64,000 nucleotides of DNA from CAWATZ01 sp963784995 (GTDB lineage: Bacteria; Planctomycetota; Planctomycetia; Gemmatales; Gemmataceae): positions 99,603 to 163,602 of the forward strand of contig CAWATZ010000018.1 in assembly GCA_963784995.1 (NCBI GenBank), written 5' to 3'. Below the pieces are notes generated by a model. It was not told the DNA's origin. It saw only the letters and a program-made list of their open reading frames with translations, and searched no databases. Shown here one piece after another: positions 47,653 to 56,554 of the stretch (position 1 is the first letter of the stretch; each line of letters begins with the position of its first letter). A program made the position numbers and the translations under genes.

Positions 47653-47709
47653 GGGGAACCTCCTTTTCTTCTTTCTCCCCTCTCTCGGAGAGGGGAAGCA
47701 GCCAGGGAA

Positions 47710-47840
47710 CGACCCCTGCCGGCTGGCCCGGCAGGTGAAGCAGGTCAACAGCTAGTTGGGAAAAGAGCGACAACGTGTTTTTACGCACCGTTTTCTAGCC
47801 TGTGACCTCCTTCACCTGCCGGGCAAGCCGGCAGGGGTCG
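47710..47840. repeat. Second copy of the 8096-8342 repeat family
   Basis: Inverted arms beginning CGACCCCTGCCGGC and ending GCCGGCAGGGGTCG flank a 50-60-bp middle unlike that of the first copy. Each arm ends in GTGAAG(C/G)AGGTC, as at 8096-8342. It lies between the co-directional PAP2 and DUF58 genes. Confidence 0.92.
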
Positions 47841-47863
47841 AAACGAGGGGAGAACGAAACCAC

Positions 47864-49228
47864 CTACATCTGCACTCCCGTCTTGAGGCTCAGATACCGA
47901 TTGACCGCATCAATGGTCAGCCGCTCCGGAATGGTATCGACCACCAGCACGCCCTGCCGTTCCAGCCCCCGGAGCAGCTCGGCCCGCCCCTGCAGCAGGT
48001 CGCGGGCCACCAGCACGTCGTACATCTCCACCGTGTCCTCCGGCGTCCGCTCGGCCAGCTGCCGCAGGGGCACGTCGGCCACGGCCAGGGTCAGCGGCAG
48101 GTGAAAGCGGCGCAGCAGGGCCGACGCTTCCAGGTACTCGCGGGACACCACGTCGTCGAGCAGGTCGGTGAACACCATGGTCAGGGCCCGCTTGGGATGG
48201 CGGGCAATCAGGTGGGCGAACGCCTCGCGGTAATTGACGTAACACAGCTCTGGTTTGATCCCATAAAGCGCCTGGAGAAAGCGGGCGTGCTGGGCCCGGC
48301 CCTTGGCGGGGGGCAAGTATAGGTGGACGGTGTGCGAGAAGACCAGCAAACCAAGGTTGTCCTGGAAGGTCTGGCTGACGTGGGTGAGCATCAGCACGGC
48401 GTTGATGGCATGGTCGAGCTTGGTCAGGGCGCCGACGCGGGCAGCCATCATCCGGCCCACGTCGAGGCAGAAGACGATGTCCTGGCTGTGTTCGCTCTCG
48501 AAGACGGCGGTGATCGGCTTGTTGCGGCGGGCGGTGGCCGTCCAGCTGACCTGGCGGTAGTCGTCGTCCGGCACGTAATCGCGGTAATGGCTGAACTCCC
48601 GGCCGGCCCCGGGGAGCCGTTTGGCCCGGTAGCCGCCGGCCCGGACCAGGGTGGTGCGGACCAGGGCCTCGTAGCGGCGGATCTCGAGCAGGTTAGGATA
48701 GACCTGCACCGCCTCAGCCAATGGCAAGACCCGGTCGGCCTGGGCCAGCCCCAGCGGGCCGGTGCAGCGCACCGAGGGATCGCCGAAGGCATAGTTGCCG
48801 CGCTCGGTCGGCAGCACCCGGTAGCTGACGCGGACCTGCCGCCGAGCCGGCACGCTGACCGCGAGCAAGGCCGGCCGGGCCGGGAACAGCGCCGGCGGCA
48901 GATCGCGCAGCACCAGGGAGCGCCGCCGGCCGGTCAGGTTTTCCACGACCAGGGCGATCTCGTTCTCGACCCCCAGCGACAGCCGGGCCGGCCGATCGCG
49001 GCGGATACGCAGCCGGCGTGGATCGGTCGCCCGGTACGCCAGCCAGGCGTCGAGCAGGAACAGGAGCAGCACGGCGGCGTCGAAGCCGAGGGTCAGCCAG
49101 CGGCTGGCTGCGGGAAAGCCCTCGACCAAGGAGGCGGGCTGGCTGGTCAGGAGCGGCACGACCATGCCGGCGAACCAGATCAGCAGACCGATGCCGAGCA
49201 AGGCGACGGTGGTGCGCGTCGGGACCAT
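47864..49228 (-). CDS. DUF58 domain protein (vWA-like)
   Basis: 454 residues. Two N-terminal membrane helices (about 9-28 and 45-65) are followed by a beta-sandwich region and the DUF58 signature GAGREFSHYRDYVPDDDYRQ, VSWTATARRNKPITAVFESE, then a vWA-like strand IVFCLDVGRMM. The expected MIDAS DxSxS is replaced by DVGRM. Such proteins usually pair with a MoxR-type AAA ATPase, but none adjoins here, so the partner may lie elsewhere. The start is ATG 49228. Confidence 0.9.
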   Translation of the reverse strand: MVPTRTTVALLGIGLLIWFAGMVVPLLTSQPASLVEGFPAASRWLTLGFDAAVLLLFLLDAWLAYRATDPRRLRIRRDRPARLSLGVENEIALVVENLTGRRRSLVLRDLPPALFPARPALLAVSVPARRQVRVSYRVLPTERGNYAFGDPSVRCTGPLGLAQADRVLPLAEAVQVYPNLLEIRRYEALVRTTLVRAGGYRAKRLPGAGREFSHYRDYVPDDDYRQVSWTATARRNKPITAVFESEHSQDIVFCLDVGRMMAARVGALTKLDHAINAVLMLTHVSQTFQDNLGLLVFSHTVHLYLPPAKGRAQHARFLQALYGIKPELCYVNYREAFAHLIARHPKRALTMVFTDLLDDVVSREYLEASALLRRFHLPLTLAVADVPLRQLAERTPEDTVEMYDVLVARDLLQGRAELLRGLERQGVLVVDTIPERLTIDAVNRYLSLKTGVQM

Positions 49229-49386
49229 GAGGACCTCAGATGCGGGCGAACAAAGCTACCCCGGCCATCCTACTGGGTCGCGGCTGCAGGAAGAACAGGG
49301 AAACCGGTGGCGTTGGGGGCCGAACCAGGATAGAGTAACTGGGGCTGACTGGCCTGTCAGCCTGATCACTCTTCGGCGAGGCGTCC

Positions 49387-49917
49387 ATGGGTCTGGCGTC
49401 CCTGATCGATGAGGCGAAGCGAACGTACAAGGCCGCGGGGTTGAACTGCGGCGACGGCCTGCTTCCCCCTGCCGACAAGATTGCCGTGGATGCAATCGCC
49501 AGGGCGCTCGCGCTCCCGGTGCCGCGCGAGCTTCGCGAAGTGTACCGGGTCCACGGCGGGCAGGAGTACGTATCGCCCGGCATCACGGGGCTGTTCGGCG
49601 AACACCGCTTGCTCACTCCGGCCGAGGTTGTCGAGCACCATCGGATGTTCACTGACAACTGTCTGCTCGATCCGTCGCCGGTATTCCCGCCGCCAGCGGA
49701 TGAGTGGGGGTACTGGGTGCCTGAACTCATCCCGTTCGCGTCCTGGGACGCCTACGACCTGTGCGTCCACGCAACGTCCGGCGAGGTGTGGGAGTTCATT
49801 CCGAACACTGGCCTCATCCGGCATCGGCCGAACATCGCTGCCGTACTGCGGGAGGTCATTGACGCCGTGAAGTCAGGCCGTGAGGCGCAGCTCGGCGTTC
49901 TGCGTGGCCCGCCCTGA
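49387..49917 (+). CDS. SMI1/KNR4 (SUKH) family protein
   Basis: 176 residues with the SUKH fold pattern: PVPRELREVYRVHGGQEYVS near residue 40, GLFGEHRLLTPAEVVEHHRM, then IPFASWDAYDLCVHATSGEV. In bacteria these are often immunity proteins against contact-dependent or polymorphic toxins, though some have other roles. No toxin is adjacent, but the next genes include a HEPN protein and a Uma2-type nuclease. The start is ATG 49387. Confidence 0.85.
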   Translation: MGLASLIDEAKRTYKAAGLNCGDGLLPPADKIAVDAIARALALPVPRELREVYRVHGGQEYVSPGITGLFGEHRLLTPAEVVEHHRMFTDNCLLDPSPVFPPPADEWGYWVPELIPFASWDAYDLCVHATSGEVWEFIPNTGLIRHRPNIAAVLREVIDAVKSGREAQLGVLRGPP

Positions 49918-49971
49918 TGATAGGTTGTAATTGTCCGGCGCAGCCCGTGAACCCATTGAATCAGATCGAAG

Positions 49972-50541
49972 ATGCCGTCAGAGTCGCTAAGAAGATGGAA
50001 TGACGTACGAATCCACGCTCTCGACGAGATCGAGGATGCTCATGAGTCTGTGGGTGGATCCGAGAGGGGCAGGAGATATGCTACTCAGCAGATCAATTAT
50101 GCTTACACAGCCATACTTTCATCGCAATTTCAAGCGTTCTGTCGAGATCTTCATTCGGAGTCCATTGACTACTTGGTCACGGTCGTGCCTGCCGCCTTGC
50201 AAGATGCGTTGAGAGTGGAGTTTCTTCTGAACCGAACTCTAGACCGAGGCAATCCACATCCAGGCGGCATCGGCTCTGATTTTAACCGTCTTGGAGTGAA
50301 TTTCTGGCCCGAAGTGTGTGCGTTACACGCCTTGAACAACCGCAGGCGCGAGCTTCTGCAGGAGCTTATTGATTGGCGAAATGCCATTGCCCATCAAGAT
50401 TTCAATCCTGTTGGGGGGGATCCAACTCTCCACCTGACAAAAGTGAGAGCATGGAGAAGCGCCGTCAATGCCTTGACAGGCTTTTTTGACCGCGTGACGT
50501 GCAGTTATCTGGGTGGTTTGCTGGGGGCTCTCCCCTGGTAA
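49972..50541 (+). CDS. HEPN-domain protein, putative RNase
   Basis: 189 residues, all helical in prediction. The HEPN RX4H motif is present at Arg136-His141 (LIDWRNAIAHQDF), with the preceding helix NNRRRELLQEL and an upstream YATQQINYAYTAILSSQFQA. HEPN proteins with this motif are typically metal-independent RNases in toxin-antitoxin, abortive-infection or CRISPR ancillary roles. Base composition is visibly lower in GC than its neighbours, suggesting acquisition. No MNT-type antitoxin follows; the next gene, 20 nt downstream, is a small protein of unknown role that could be its partner. Confidence 0.75.
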   Translation: MPSESLRRWNDVRIHALDEIEDAHESVGGSERGRRYATQQINYAYTAILSSQFQAFCRDLHSESIDYLVTVVPAALQDALRVEFLLNRTLDRGNPHPGGIGSDFNRLGVNFWPEVCALHALNNRRRELLQELIDWRNAIAHQDFNPVGGDPTLHLTKVRAWRSAVNALTGFFDRVTCSYLGGLLGALPW

Positions 50542-50561
50542 TTGTTTCTGGAGCAAGCGTC

Positions 50562-50783
50562 ATGAGCAAGCAGACATTCCACAATGGCCAGTTGGTGACT
50601 TTCAAGTACGGCTCCCGTTCGGTTCAGGGCGTCGTGAAGGAAGATCGCGGTCCCATCGGCATGAAGGGCCGCGTCCTGTATTTGGTTGAGTTTCGTCCGG
50701 AGCCCCAAGCACCAGACGTCTCACGAATCGAACTCCCTGCGGATCAACTCAAGGAAGTGGAGGGCCCGAATTCTTTCGAGTGA
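50562..50783 (+). CDS. Small hypothetical protein, SH3-like barrel
   Basis: 73 residues: FHNGQLVTFKYGSRSVQGVV, then a basic turn and VLYLVEFRPEPQAPDVSRIE with a final helix. The alternating beta pattern suggests a small barrel similar to SH3-like or KOW folds. No family recognised. It follows the HEPN gene by 20 nt in the same direction, making it a candidate cognate partner. The start is ATG 50562. Confidence 0.55.
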   Translation: MSKQTFHNGQLVTFKYGSRSVQGVVKEDRGPIGMKGRVLYLVEFRPEPQAPDVSRIELPADQLKEVEGPNSFE

Positions 50784-50868
50784 CGCTACTGGAACGAACG
50801 ACAACAACAGCGGGAGGAACCGCCGAGCCAGCCTCGAGCGGAAGGCGTGCCAAACAGGAGGAATTGCC

Positions 50869-51450
50869 GTGTCCACGCTCTCGCTTCCATCCTCACCCTC
50901 CGCTCCGGCCGGCCCGCGGCCGCTGCGCTGGACGTGCGCCGAGTTCCACCGCTTCGGCGACATGGGTGTGTTCGAGGGCCGGCGGGCGATGCTCATCGAC
51001 GGCGTCATCCTGGAGCAAGGGCCGATGAACCCACCGCATGCGATCACCCTCGGACTGGTCGAAGAGGCGATCCGCACGGCATTCGGGGCCGGGTGGTGGC
51101 CGCGCCAGCAATCGCCCTTGATCCTCGGCCAGGACACCGACCCGGAACCCGACCTCGCCGTCGTTCCCGGCCGGCCGCGTGACTATGCGGGGCACCCGAC
51201 CACGGCAGAGCTAGTGGTCGAGGTGGCGGACTCCTCCCTCAGCTTCGACACCAACGAGAAACGGTTGCTGTATGCCAGGGCCGGCATCCGTGAATACTGG
51301 GTGGTGGACATCAATGGGCGCAGTCTGCTGGTCTATCGCGATCCCCAGGCCGGCGATTACGCCAGCCAGCAGACGCTCCGCCCGGCGGATGCCGTTTCGC
51401 CCCTGGCCGCGCCGACGGGGACGGTGCGGGTTGCGGACCTGCTCATCTGA
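50869..51450 (+). CDS. Uma2 family (DUF820) restriction-like nuclease
   Basis: 193 residues. The PD-(D/E)XK-like core is seen as EPDLAVVPGR, TAELVVEVADSSLSFDTNEK and LLYARAGIREYWVVDINGRS, typical of Uma2 proteins, which are abundant in planctomycetes and cyanobacteria and of unsettled function. The N-terminal part carries the usual RLIDG-like MLIDGVILEQGPMN. The start is GTG 50869, fixed by AGGAGG 7-8 nt upstream. Ends just before the long palindrome at 51459. Confidence 0.9.
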   Translation: MSTLSLPSSPSAPAGPRPLRWTCAEFHRFGDMGVFEGRRAMLIDGVILEQGPMNPPHAITLGLVEEAIRTAFGAGWWPRQQSPLILGQDTDPEPDLAVVPGRPRDYAGHPTTAELVVEVADSSLSFDTNEKRLLYARAGIREYWVVDINGRSLLVYRDPQAGDYASQQTLRPADAVSPLAAPTGTVRVADLLI

Positions 51451-51458
51451 CCCAGGGT

Positions 51459-51600
51459 CTGGCAAAAGATTCGGGAAGGGTGGTCGAGGATGCCACGGGC
51501 TTGTCCCGTGGAGGCTCACGTTCGTCTCTAGAGGCAAGCGTGAGCCTCCACGGGGCCAGCCCGTGGCATCCTCGACCACCCTTCCCGATTCTTTTGTCAG
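51459..51600. repeat. 62-bp inverted repeat
   Basis: Arms 51459-51520 and 51539-51600 pair over 62 bp with four mismatches, around an 18-nt loop. The central motif is GGATGCCACGGGCTTG. The longest palindrome in the window, between two co-directional genes. It may end the Uma2 transcript. Confidence 0.92.
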
Positions 51601-51696
51601 ACCCCCATTTCAGCAAACCCGTTTTTTCCTGGACACCACCCTCCTCTTGCGCTACCATCAACCCGTGCGACTTTCCGCTTCTCCCGAGGTACGATC

Positions 51697-52175
51697 ATGG
51701 CCACCATCAAGGAACTGCACGTCAACGGCAGACGCCAGCCGTCGACGCCGACGAGCAGCGCAGTCTGCTCAGCGTCCTGCGCGACGACCTGGATTTGACC
51801 GGAAGCAAGTACGGCTGCGGCGAGGGGCGCTGCGGCGCCTGTACCGTCCTGATCGACGGCGTCCCGACGCGCTCCTGCACCACCCGGGTCGGGGCGGCCC
51901 AGGGCAAGCAGGTCCGCACCATCGAGGGACTGGCCCAGGGGGATACGCTGCATCCCTTGCAGGAGGCGTTCCTCCAGTGCGGCGCGCTGCAGTGCGGCTA
52001 CTGCACCCCGGGCATGCTCATGTCCGCCCTCGCCCTGCTCACCCGCGAGCCCAACCCCGATCGGGACGACATCGTTCGCTCCATGAACGGCAACGTCTGC
52101 CGCTGCGGCGTTTACAGCCGGATCACCTGCGCCATCGAACTGGCGGCGAAGGCGATGAAGGGAGGCGACAAATGA
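51697..52175 (+). CDS. 2Fe-2S subunit of an isoquinoline/xanthine-type oxidoreductase, one frameshift
   Basis: About 160 residues with two 2Fe-2S clusters: the plant-ferredoxin-type motif (CGEGRCGACTVL, then SCTTRV) and the alpha-helical domain motif (CGYCTPGMLM, NGNVCRCGVY). It feeds electrons from the molybdopterin subunit. The start ATG 51697 (MATIKELHVNGRRQ) has GAGG upstream; the frame breaks near 51739, where one more C restores VDADEQRSLLSVLRDDLDLT. Its stop overlaps the start of the large subunit (ATGA). Confidence 0.9.
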
Positions 52176-54340
52176 ACGAGCAGCTTTGCGAGGATTTCCT
52201 GACCGAGCCGGAGCGCTACGAGCTGTTCACCGGCCCCGCCTTCACGGCCGAGCTGGATCGGCGCGGCTTCTTCAAACTGGTGGGCGGCGGCCTGGTCGTC
52301 GCTCTGCTGCTGCAGCAAGACGCCGAGGCCCTGCAGCCGCCCGGTCAGCCTGGACGGGGTGGCCGGGCGGGACCGCAGGACGTGGGGGCCTGGCTCCACG
52401 TCGGCGAGGATGGGATCGTCTCGGCCTTCACCGGCAAGGTGGAGATCGGCCAGAACGCCCGCACCTCGCTCAGCCAGGTCGTCGCTGAGGAGCTGCGCCT
52501 CCCCGTGGAGCGCATCCGGGTGGTCATGGCCGACACCCAGCTGACGCCCTACGACGGGGGCACGGCCGGCAGCGGCACCACGCCCCGGATGGTGCCGCAG
52601 CTCCGCCGAGCCGCGGCCGCGGCCCGCGAACTGCTGCTCGACCTGGCGGCCGAGCAGGGCAAGCTCGACCGCAAGAAACTGCACGTCGAGGCCGGCAAGG
52701 TCGTCGATCCGGACTCCAAACAGGCGTTCCCCTTCGGCCAGCTTACGAAGGGCAAGAAGCTGGCGAAGATGATCGCCCCCGACGTGGCCACTACCCCCAC
52801 CGAGCAGCGCAAGGTCGAGGGCACGTCGGTGCCGAAGGTCGATGGCCGGGCCCTGGTCACCGGCGCTCACAAGTATGCCTCGGACGTGAAACGGCCCGGG
52901 ATGCTGCATGGCAAGGTGCTGCGGCCGCCGGCGTTCAAGGCGTCGCTGCTGTCCGTGAAGACCGACGCCGCCCGGGCCCTGCCCGGCGTCACCGTTGTTC
53001 ACGAGGGCGACTTCGTGGCCGTCGCGGCGGAAACGGAGCATGCCGCGGCCGCTGCCCTGGCCGCGCTCCAGGCGGAGTGGAAGACCACGCCCCAGCCGTC
53101 CAGCGACGCCCTCTTCAAGTATCTGAAGGATCATCCCGCTGCCGGGCGCGGCGGTTTCGGAGGGCGAGGGCGAAGGCCGCCCCAGGGCTCCATCGAGGAG
53201 GGAATGAAAGCGGCCGACAAGAAGATCGAGGCGACCTTCACGATCGCGTACATCGCGCACGTTCCGCTGGAAACGCGGTCGGCGGTGGCGGAATGGACCG
53301 ACGGCAAGCTGACGGTCTGGACCGGGACGCAGCGGCCCTTCGGCGTCCGCGACGACCTGGCGCGGGCGCTGGGGATCGCGGCGGAGCGGGTGCGGGTGAT
53401 CGTGCCCGACATGGGCTCCGGCTACGGCGGCAAGCACACCACCACGGCGCCGCTGGAAGCGGCCCGCCTGGCGAAGGCGGCGGGCAAGCCGGTCAAGGTG
53501 GTCTGGACGCGCGAGGAGGAATTCACCTGGGCGTACTTCCGCCCGGCCGGGGTGATCGAGGTCAAGGCGGGCGTCAAGGCGGATGGCACGCTGACGGCCT
53601 GGGAATACCACAACTACAACTCGGGAGGGTCCGCCCTGGACACGCCCTACGAGGTGCCCAACCACAAGCAGGAGAGTCACGGCTGCGAGTCGCCGCTGGC
53701 TCAGGGCTCGTACCGCGCCCTGGCATCGACGGCGAACGTCTTCGCCCGGGAGTCCACCGTGGACGACCTGGCCCGCGCCGTCGGCCTCGATCCGCTCGCC
53801 TTCCGGCTCAAGAACCTCAAGAATGACCGCCTGCGTGCCGTGCTGGAGGCGGCGGCGAAACAGTTCGGCTGGGGCCAGAGGAAAGCACCGCCCGGCCACG
53901 GCTTCGGCATTGCCGGCGGCACGGAGAAGGGCAGTTACGTGGCCGCGTGCGCGGAGATTGATGCAGGCCTCAAGAGCGGCCGGCTGAAGGTGGTGCGCGT
54001 CGTGACGGCCTTCGAGTGCGGCACGATCCTGAACCCGGACCATCTGAAGAACCAGGTCGAGGGGGCCACGATCATGGGCCTCGGCGGGGCGCTGTTCGAG
54101 GCGATCGCGTTCGCCAACGGCAAGGTCCTCAACCCCCGGCTGTCGGATTACCGGGTGCCGCGCTTTGCCGACACGCCGCTGCTGGAGACGGTGCTGCTGG
54201 ATCGCAAGGACCTGCCGTCGGCGGGGGCCGGCGAGACGCCCCTGATAGCCGTCGCCCCGGCGTTGGGCAACGCCATCTTCGACGCCACCGGGCTGCGGCT
54301 GCGCTCGCTGCCGATGGCACCGAAGGGATTGAAACGATAG
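52172..54340 (+). CDS. Molybdopterin-binding subunit, isoquinoline 1-oxidoreductase-like
   Basis: 722 residues of the xanthine oxidase superfamily. Domain blocks: GKVEIGQNARTSLSQVVAEE, MADTQLTPYDGGTAGSGTTP, MGSGYGGKHTTTAPLEAARL, and the C-terminal catalytic GAGE (SAGAGETPLIAVAPALGNAI) whose Glu acts as the base. A twin-arginine motif DRRGFFKLVGGG at residues 29-40 before a hydrophobic stretch points to Tat export, but it sits unusually far from the N-terminus. Only two subunits are encoded (no FAD subunit), as in the isoquinoline oxidoreductase branch. The ATG at 52172 overlaps the upstream stop. Confidence 0.92.
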   Translation: MNEQLCEDFLTEPERYELFTGPAFTAELDRRGFFKLVGGGLVVALLLQQDAEALQPPGQPGRGGRAGPQDVGAWLHVGEDGIVSAFTGKVEIGQNARTSLSQVVAEELRLPVERIRVVMADTQLTPYDGGTAGSGTTPRMVPQLRRAAAAARELLLDLAAEQGKLDRKKLHVEAGKVVDPDSKQAFPFGQLTKGKKLAKMIAPDVATTPTEQRKVEGTSVPKVDGRALVTGAHKYASDVKRPGMLHGKVLRPPAFKASLLSVKTDAARALPGVTVVHEGDFVAVAAETEHAAAAALAALQAEWKTTPQPSSDALFKYLKDHPAAGRGGFGGRGRRPPQGSIEEGMKAADKKIEATFTIAYIAHVPLETRSAVAEWTDGKLTVWTGTQRPFGVRDDLARALGIAAERVRVIVPDMGSGYGGKHTTTAPLEAARLAKAAGKPVKVVWTREEEFTWAYFRPAGVIEVKAGVKADGTLTAWEYHNYNSGGSALDTPYEVPNHKQESHGCESPLAQGSYRALASTANVFARESTVDDLARAVGLDPLAFRLKNLKNDRLRAVLEAAAKQFGWGQRKAPPGHGFGIAGGTEKGSYVAACAEIDAGLKSGRLKVVRVVTAFECGTILNPDHLKNQVEGATIMGLGGALFEAIAFANGKVLNPRLSDYRVPRFADTPLLETVLLDRKDLPSAGAGETPLIAVAPALGNAIFDATGLRLRSLPMAPKGLKR

Positions 54341-54359
54341 GACGACACGGAGACATCGT

Positions 54360-54527
54360 ATGCTGAGCGGGATCATCAACATCCTCGTCGGCGCTATCCT
54401 CATCGTCGCCGGGATGTCAGGGTGGTTTGTCATGAGAGGGACCAACACCAGTGTCCCCCTGATCGTCATCGGCGCGTTGCTGGTGGCCTACGGGCTCTTT
54501 CAGATGATCCCGAAAAAGAAAGAGTGA
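54360..54527 (+). CDS. 55-residue membrane protein
   Basis: Reads MLSGIINILVGAILIVAGMS, then a short polar turn (RGTNTS) and VPLIVIGALLVAYGLFQMIP with a KKKE tail. Two membrane helices in hairpin form. It starts 19 nt after the oxidoreductase large subunit, so it may be part of that operon. Function unknown. Confidence 0.6.
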   Translation: MLSGIINILVGAILIVAGMSGWFVMRGTNTSVPLIVIGALLVAYGLFQMIPKKKE

Positions 54528-54613
54528 GAAGAGTTGGACCGCAAGCGGTTTCGTGAGGGAATCTTTCTCGACCCGGGCGGCCGAAGGGAACTGACGTCCA
54601 CAGGCAGACTGCC

Positions 54614-56448
54614 ATGAACGAGCGTCTTCCCCTCTCTGGTCTTGCCCGATCCACCTGGCACGACTTTCGTCGTGCCAGGCGTGTGCTGCTCCTCTTCGAG
54701 GCACTGTTCAAACTCCTCGAAACCTGGCTGTTCGTCCCGGCCGTCGCCCTGGTCCTTGCCGTCGCCCTGTCCGCGGCGGGACACGTAGCCGTGACCAATC
54801 GGGACATCCTGGACTTCTTGCTCACGCCTTTCGGACTGGTCTACGCCGCGTTCTTCGGCACGATCACGGTCGCCTTGCTGCTGTTCGAGCAAGCCGGCAT
54901 CATGGGGCTCGTCAGCCTGACCAGTTCCGTCGAGCGGCCTCCCTTCAAGCAGATCCTCCGGGCCAGCTTCCGAAAGACGTGGCAGGTCGTCCAGCTGGGC
55001 GCCGTCAAGATGACGCTGCTGGCGCTGACGTTCGTTCCCTTCATTCTGCTGGCGGTCCTCACCTATGCCCTCTTCCTGTCGCGGCACGACATCTACTACT
55101 ACTTGAATGATCGGCCGCCGGTCTTCTGGCTCGCGGCGAGTATCGGCGTCCTTCTCTTCCTGGCTGCCCTTGCCGCCGGCCTGTTTCTTTACGTCCGGTG
55201 GTCCTTCGCATTGCCCATCTTGCTCTTCGAGAAGCAGTCCACCTCTGCCTTGCGCAGCAGCCGGGAGCGCGTGCGCGGGGCGGCCTGGCGGGTCGGTTCC
55301 ATCCTGCTCGGCTGGCAGTTCGCCGCGCTGCTGCTGGGAGTGGTGCTGGAAGCAGTCTTTCGGCTCTTCGCCGCGGTTGTTCTCGATGCCGCCGGCGAGC
55401 GGCCAATCGTTCTGATCCTGTTGCTGCTTGCTCAGGGAGGGTTGGTCGCTACCTGGTCTTTCATCGCGGTCGTCGGGCAGGGTCTTCTGACACGACGGCT
55501 GTACCTGTTGCGAAGCGCGCAGCTTGGCCTCCTCCCGGAGGGATTGGAGGCTGGTCCGGACACGGAGAAGCCGATCTCGCCCTGGAACTGGCGTCTGGCC
55601 TGTCTCATCCTCCCGCTCTTCCTGCTGGCGCCGCTGGCCCTTTGGGTCAGTCTGTCGCGCTACCTGGAGGTCCGCCCGATGGTCCAGGTGACCGCTCATC
55701 GAGGCCATTCGCTTGCAGCACCCGAGAACACACTCAGTGCCATTCGCAAGGCCATCGAGAGTGGGGCCGATTACGCCGAGATCGACGTGCAGCAGACGGC
55801 GGACGGCGTCCTGGTGCTGCTGCACGACAGCGACCTGAAACGCGTGGCGGGTGTCTCACGCAGGCTCGACGCACTCTCCTACGACGAGGTGCGGAAACTG
55901 GACGTGGGCAGCTGGTTTGACCCTTCCTTTGCCGGCGAGCGCGTTCCCACGCTGGCCGAGGCCATCGACCTGGCTCGGGGGCGAATCAAGCTGAATGTCG
56001 AGCTGAAGCTCCAGGGCCCGGACCGGCAACTGGGCCAGGCCGCGGCACGCCTCGTCCACGAAAAGGACTTTGAGTCCGATTGCCTTGTCACCTCCTTCAA
56101 TTACGACCTCCTTCTGGAAATGAAACGCCGCCACCCGCGTCTGCAAACGGGAGTCATCGTCGCCCACGCCCTGGGAGACGTCGCCCGGCTGGAGGTCGAA
56201 GCGCTCAGTGTGCGAGCGGACTTCCTGTCCGACGAAGTCCTGGCGCGGCTCACCGCCACGACAAGCAGGTTCACGTCTGGACGGTCAACGATGGCCGTCA
56301 GATGGCCAGGCTGATCAAGCGGGGGGTGGACAACCTCATCACCGATGATCCCGACCTGGCGATTCGCGTCCGCGACGAGTGGGCCAGCCTGAGCGGGACG
56401 GAACGACTTGTGCAAGCCTCGCGCTTGTTGCTCGGACTTGCCCCCTGA
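54614..56448 (+). CDS. Membrane glycerophosphodiester phosphodiesterase, one frameshift
   Basis: About 611 residues. The N-terminal half has six to seven membrane helices (the GDPD-associated membrane domain). The C-terminal half is a GDPD TIM barrel: TAHRGHSLAAPENTLSAIRK (His near 362), DYAEIDVQQTADGVLVLLHD, and KLNVELKLQG. It hydrolyses glycerophosphodiesters to glycerol 3-phosphate and an alcohol. The frame breaks near 56252; adding one C gives LHRHDKQVHVWTVNDGRQMA and the normal barrel end, finishing at 56448. The start is ATG 54614. Confidence 0.9.
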
Positions 56449-56554
56449 GGCGAGGTTGCTCCGAGAACCCGGTGTCAATAGACAGACAGTTGATCTTCTG
56501 TCCAGGATTTGTTGACCCCTGGCTCGGCTTGTCGAAACCCGACAGGAGTTCCCC

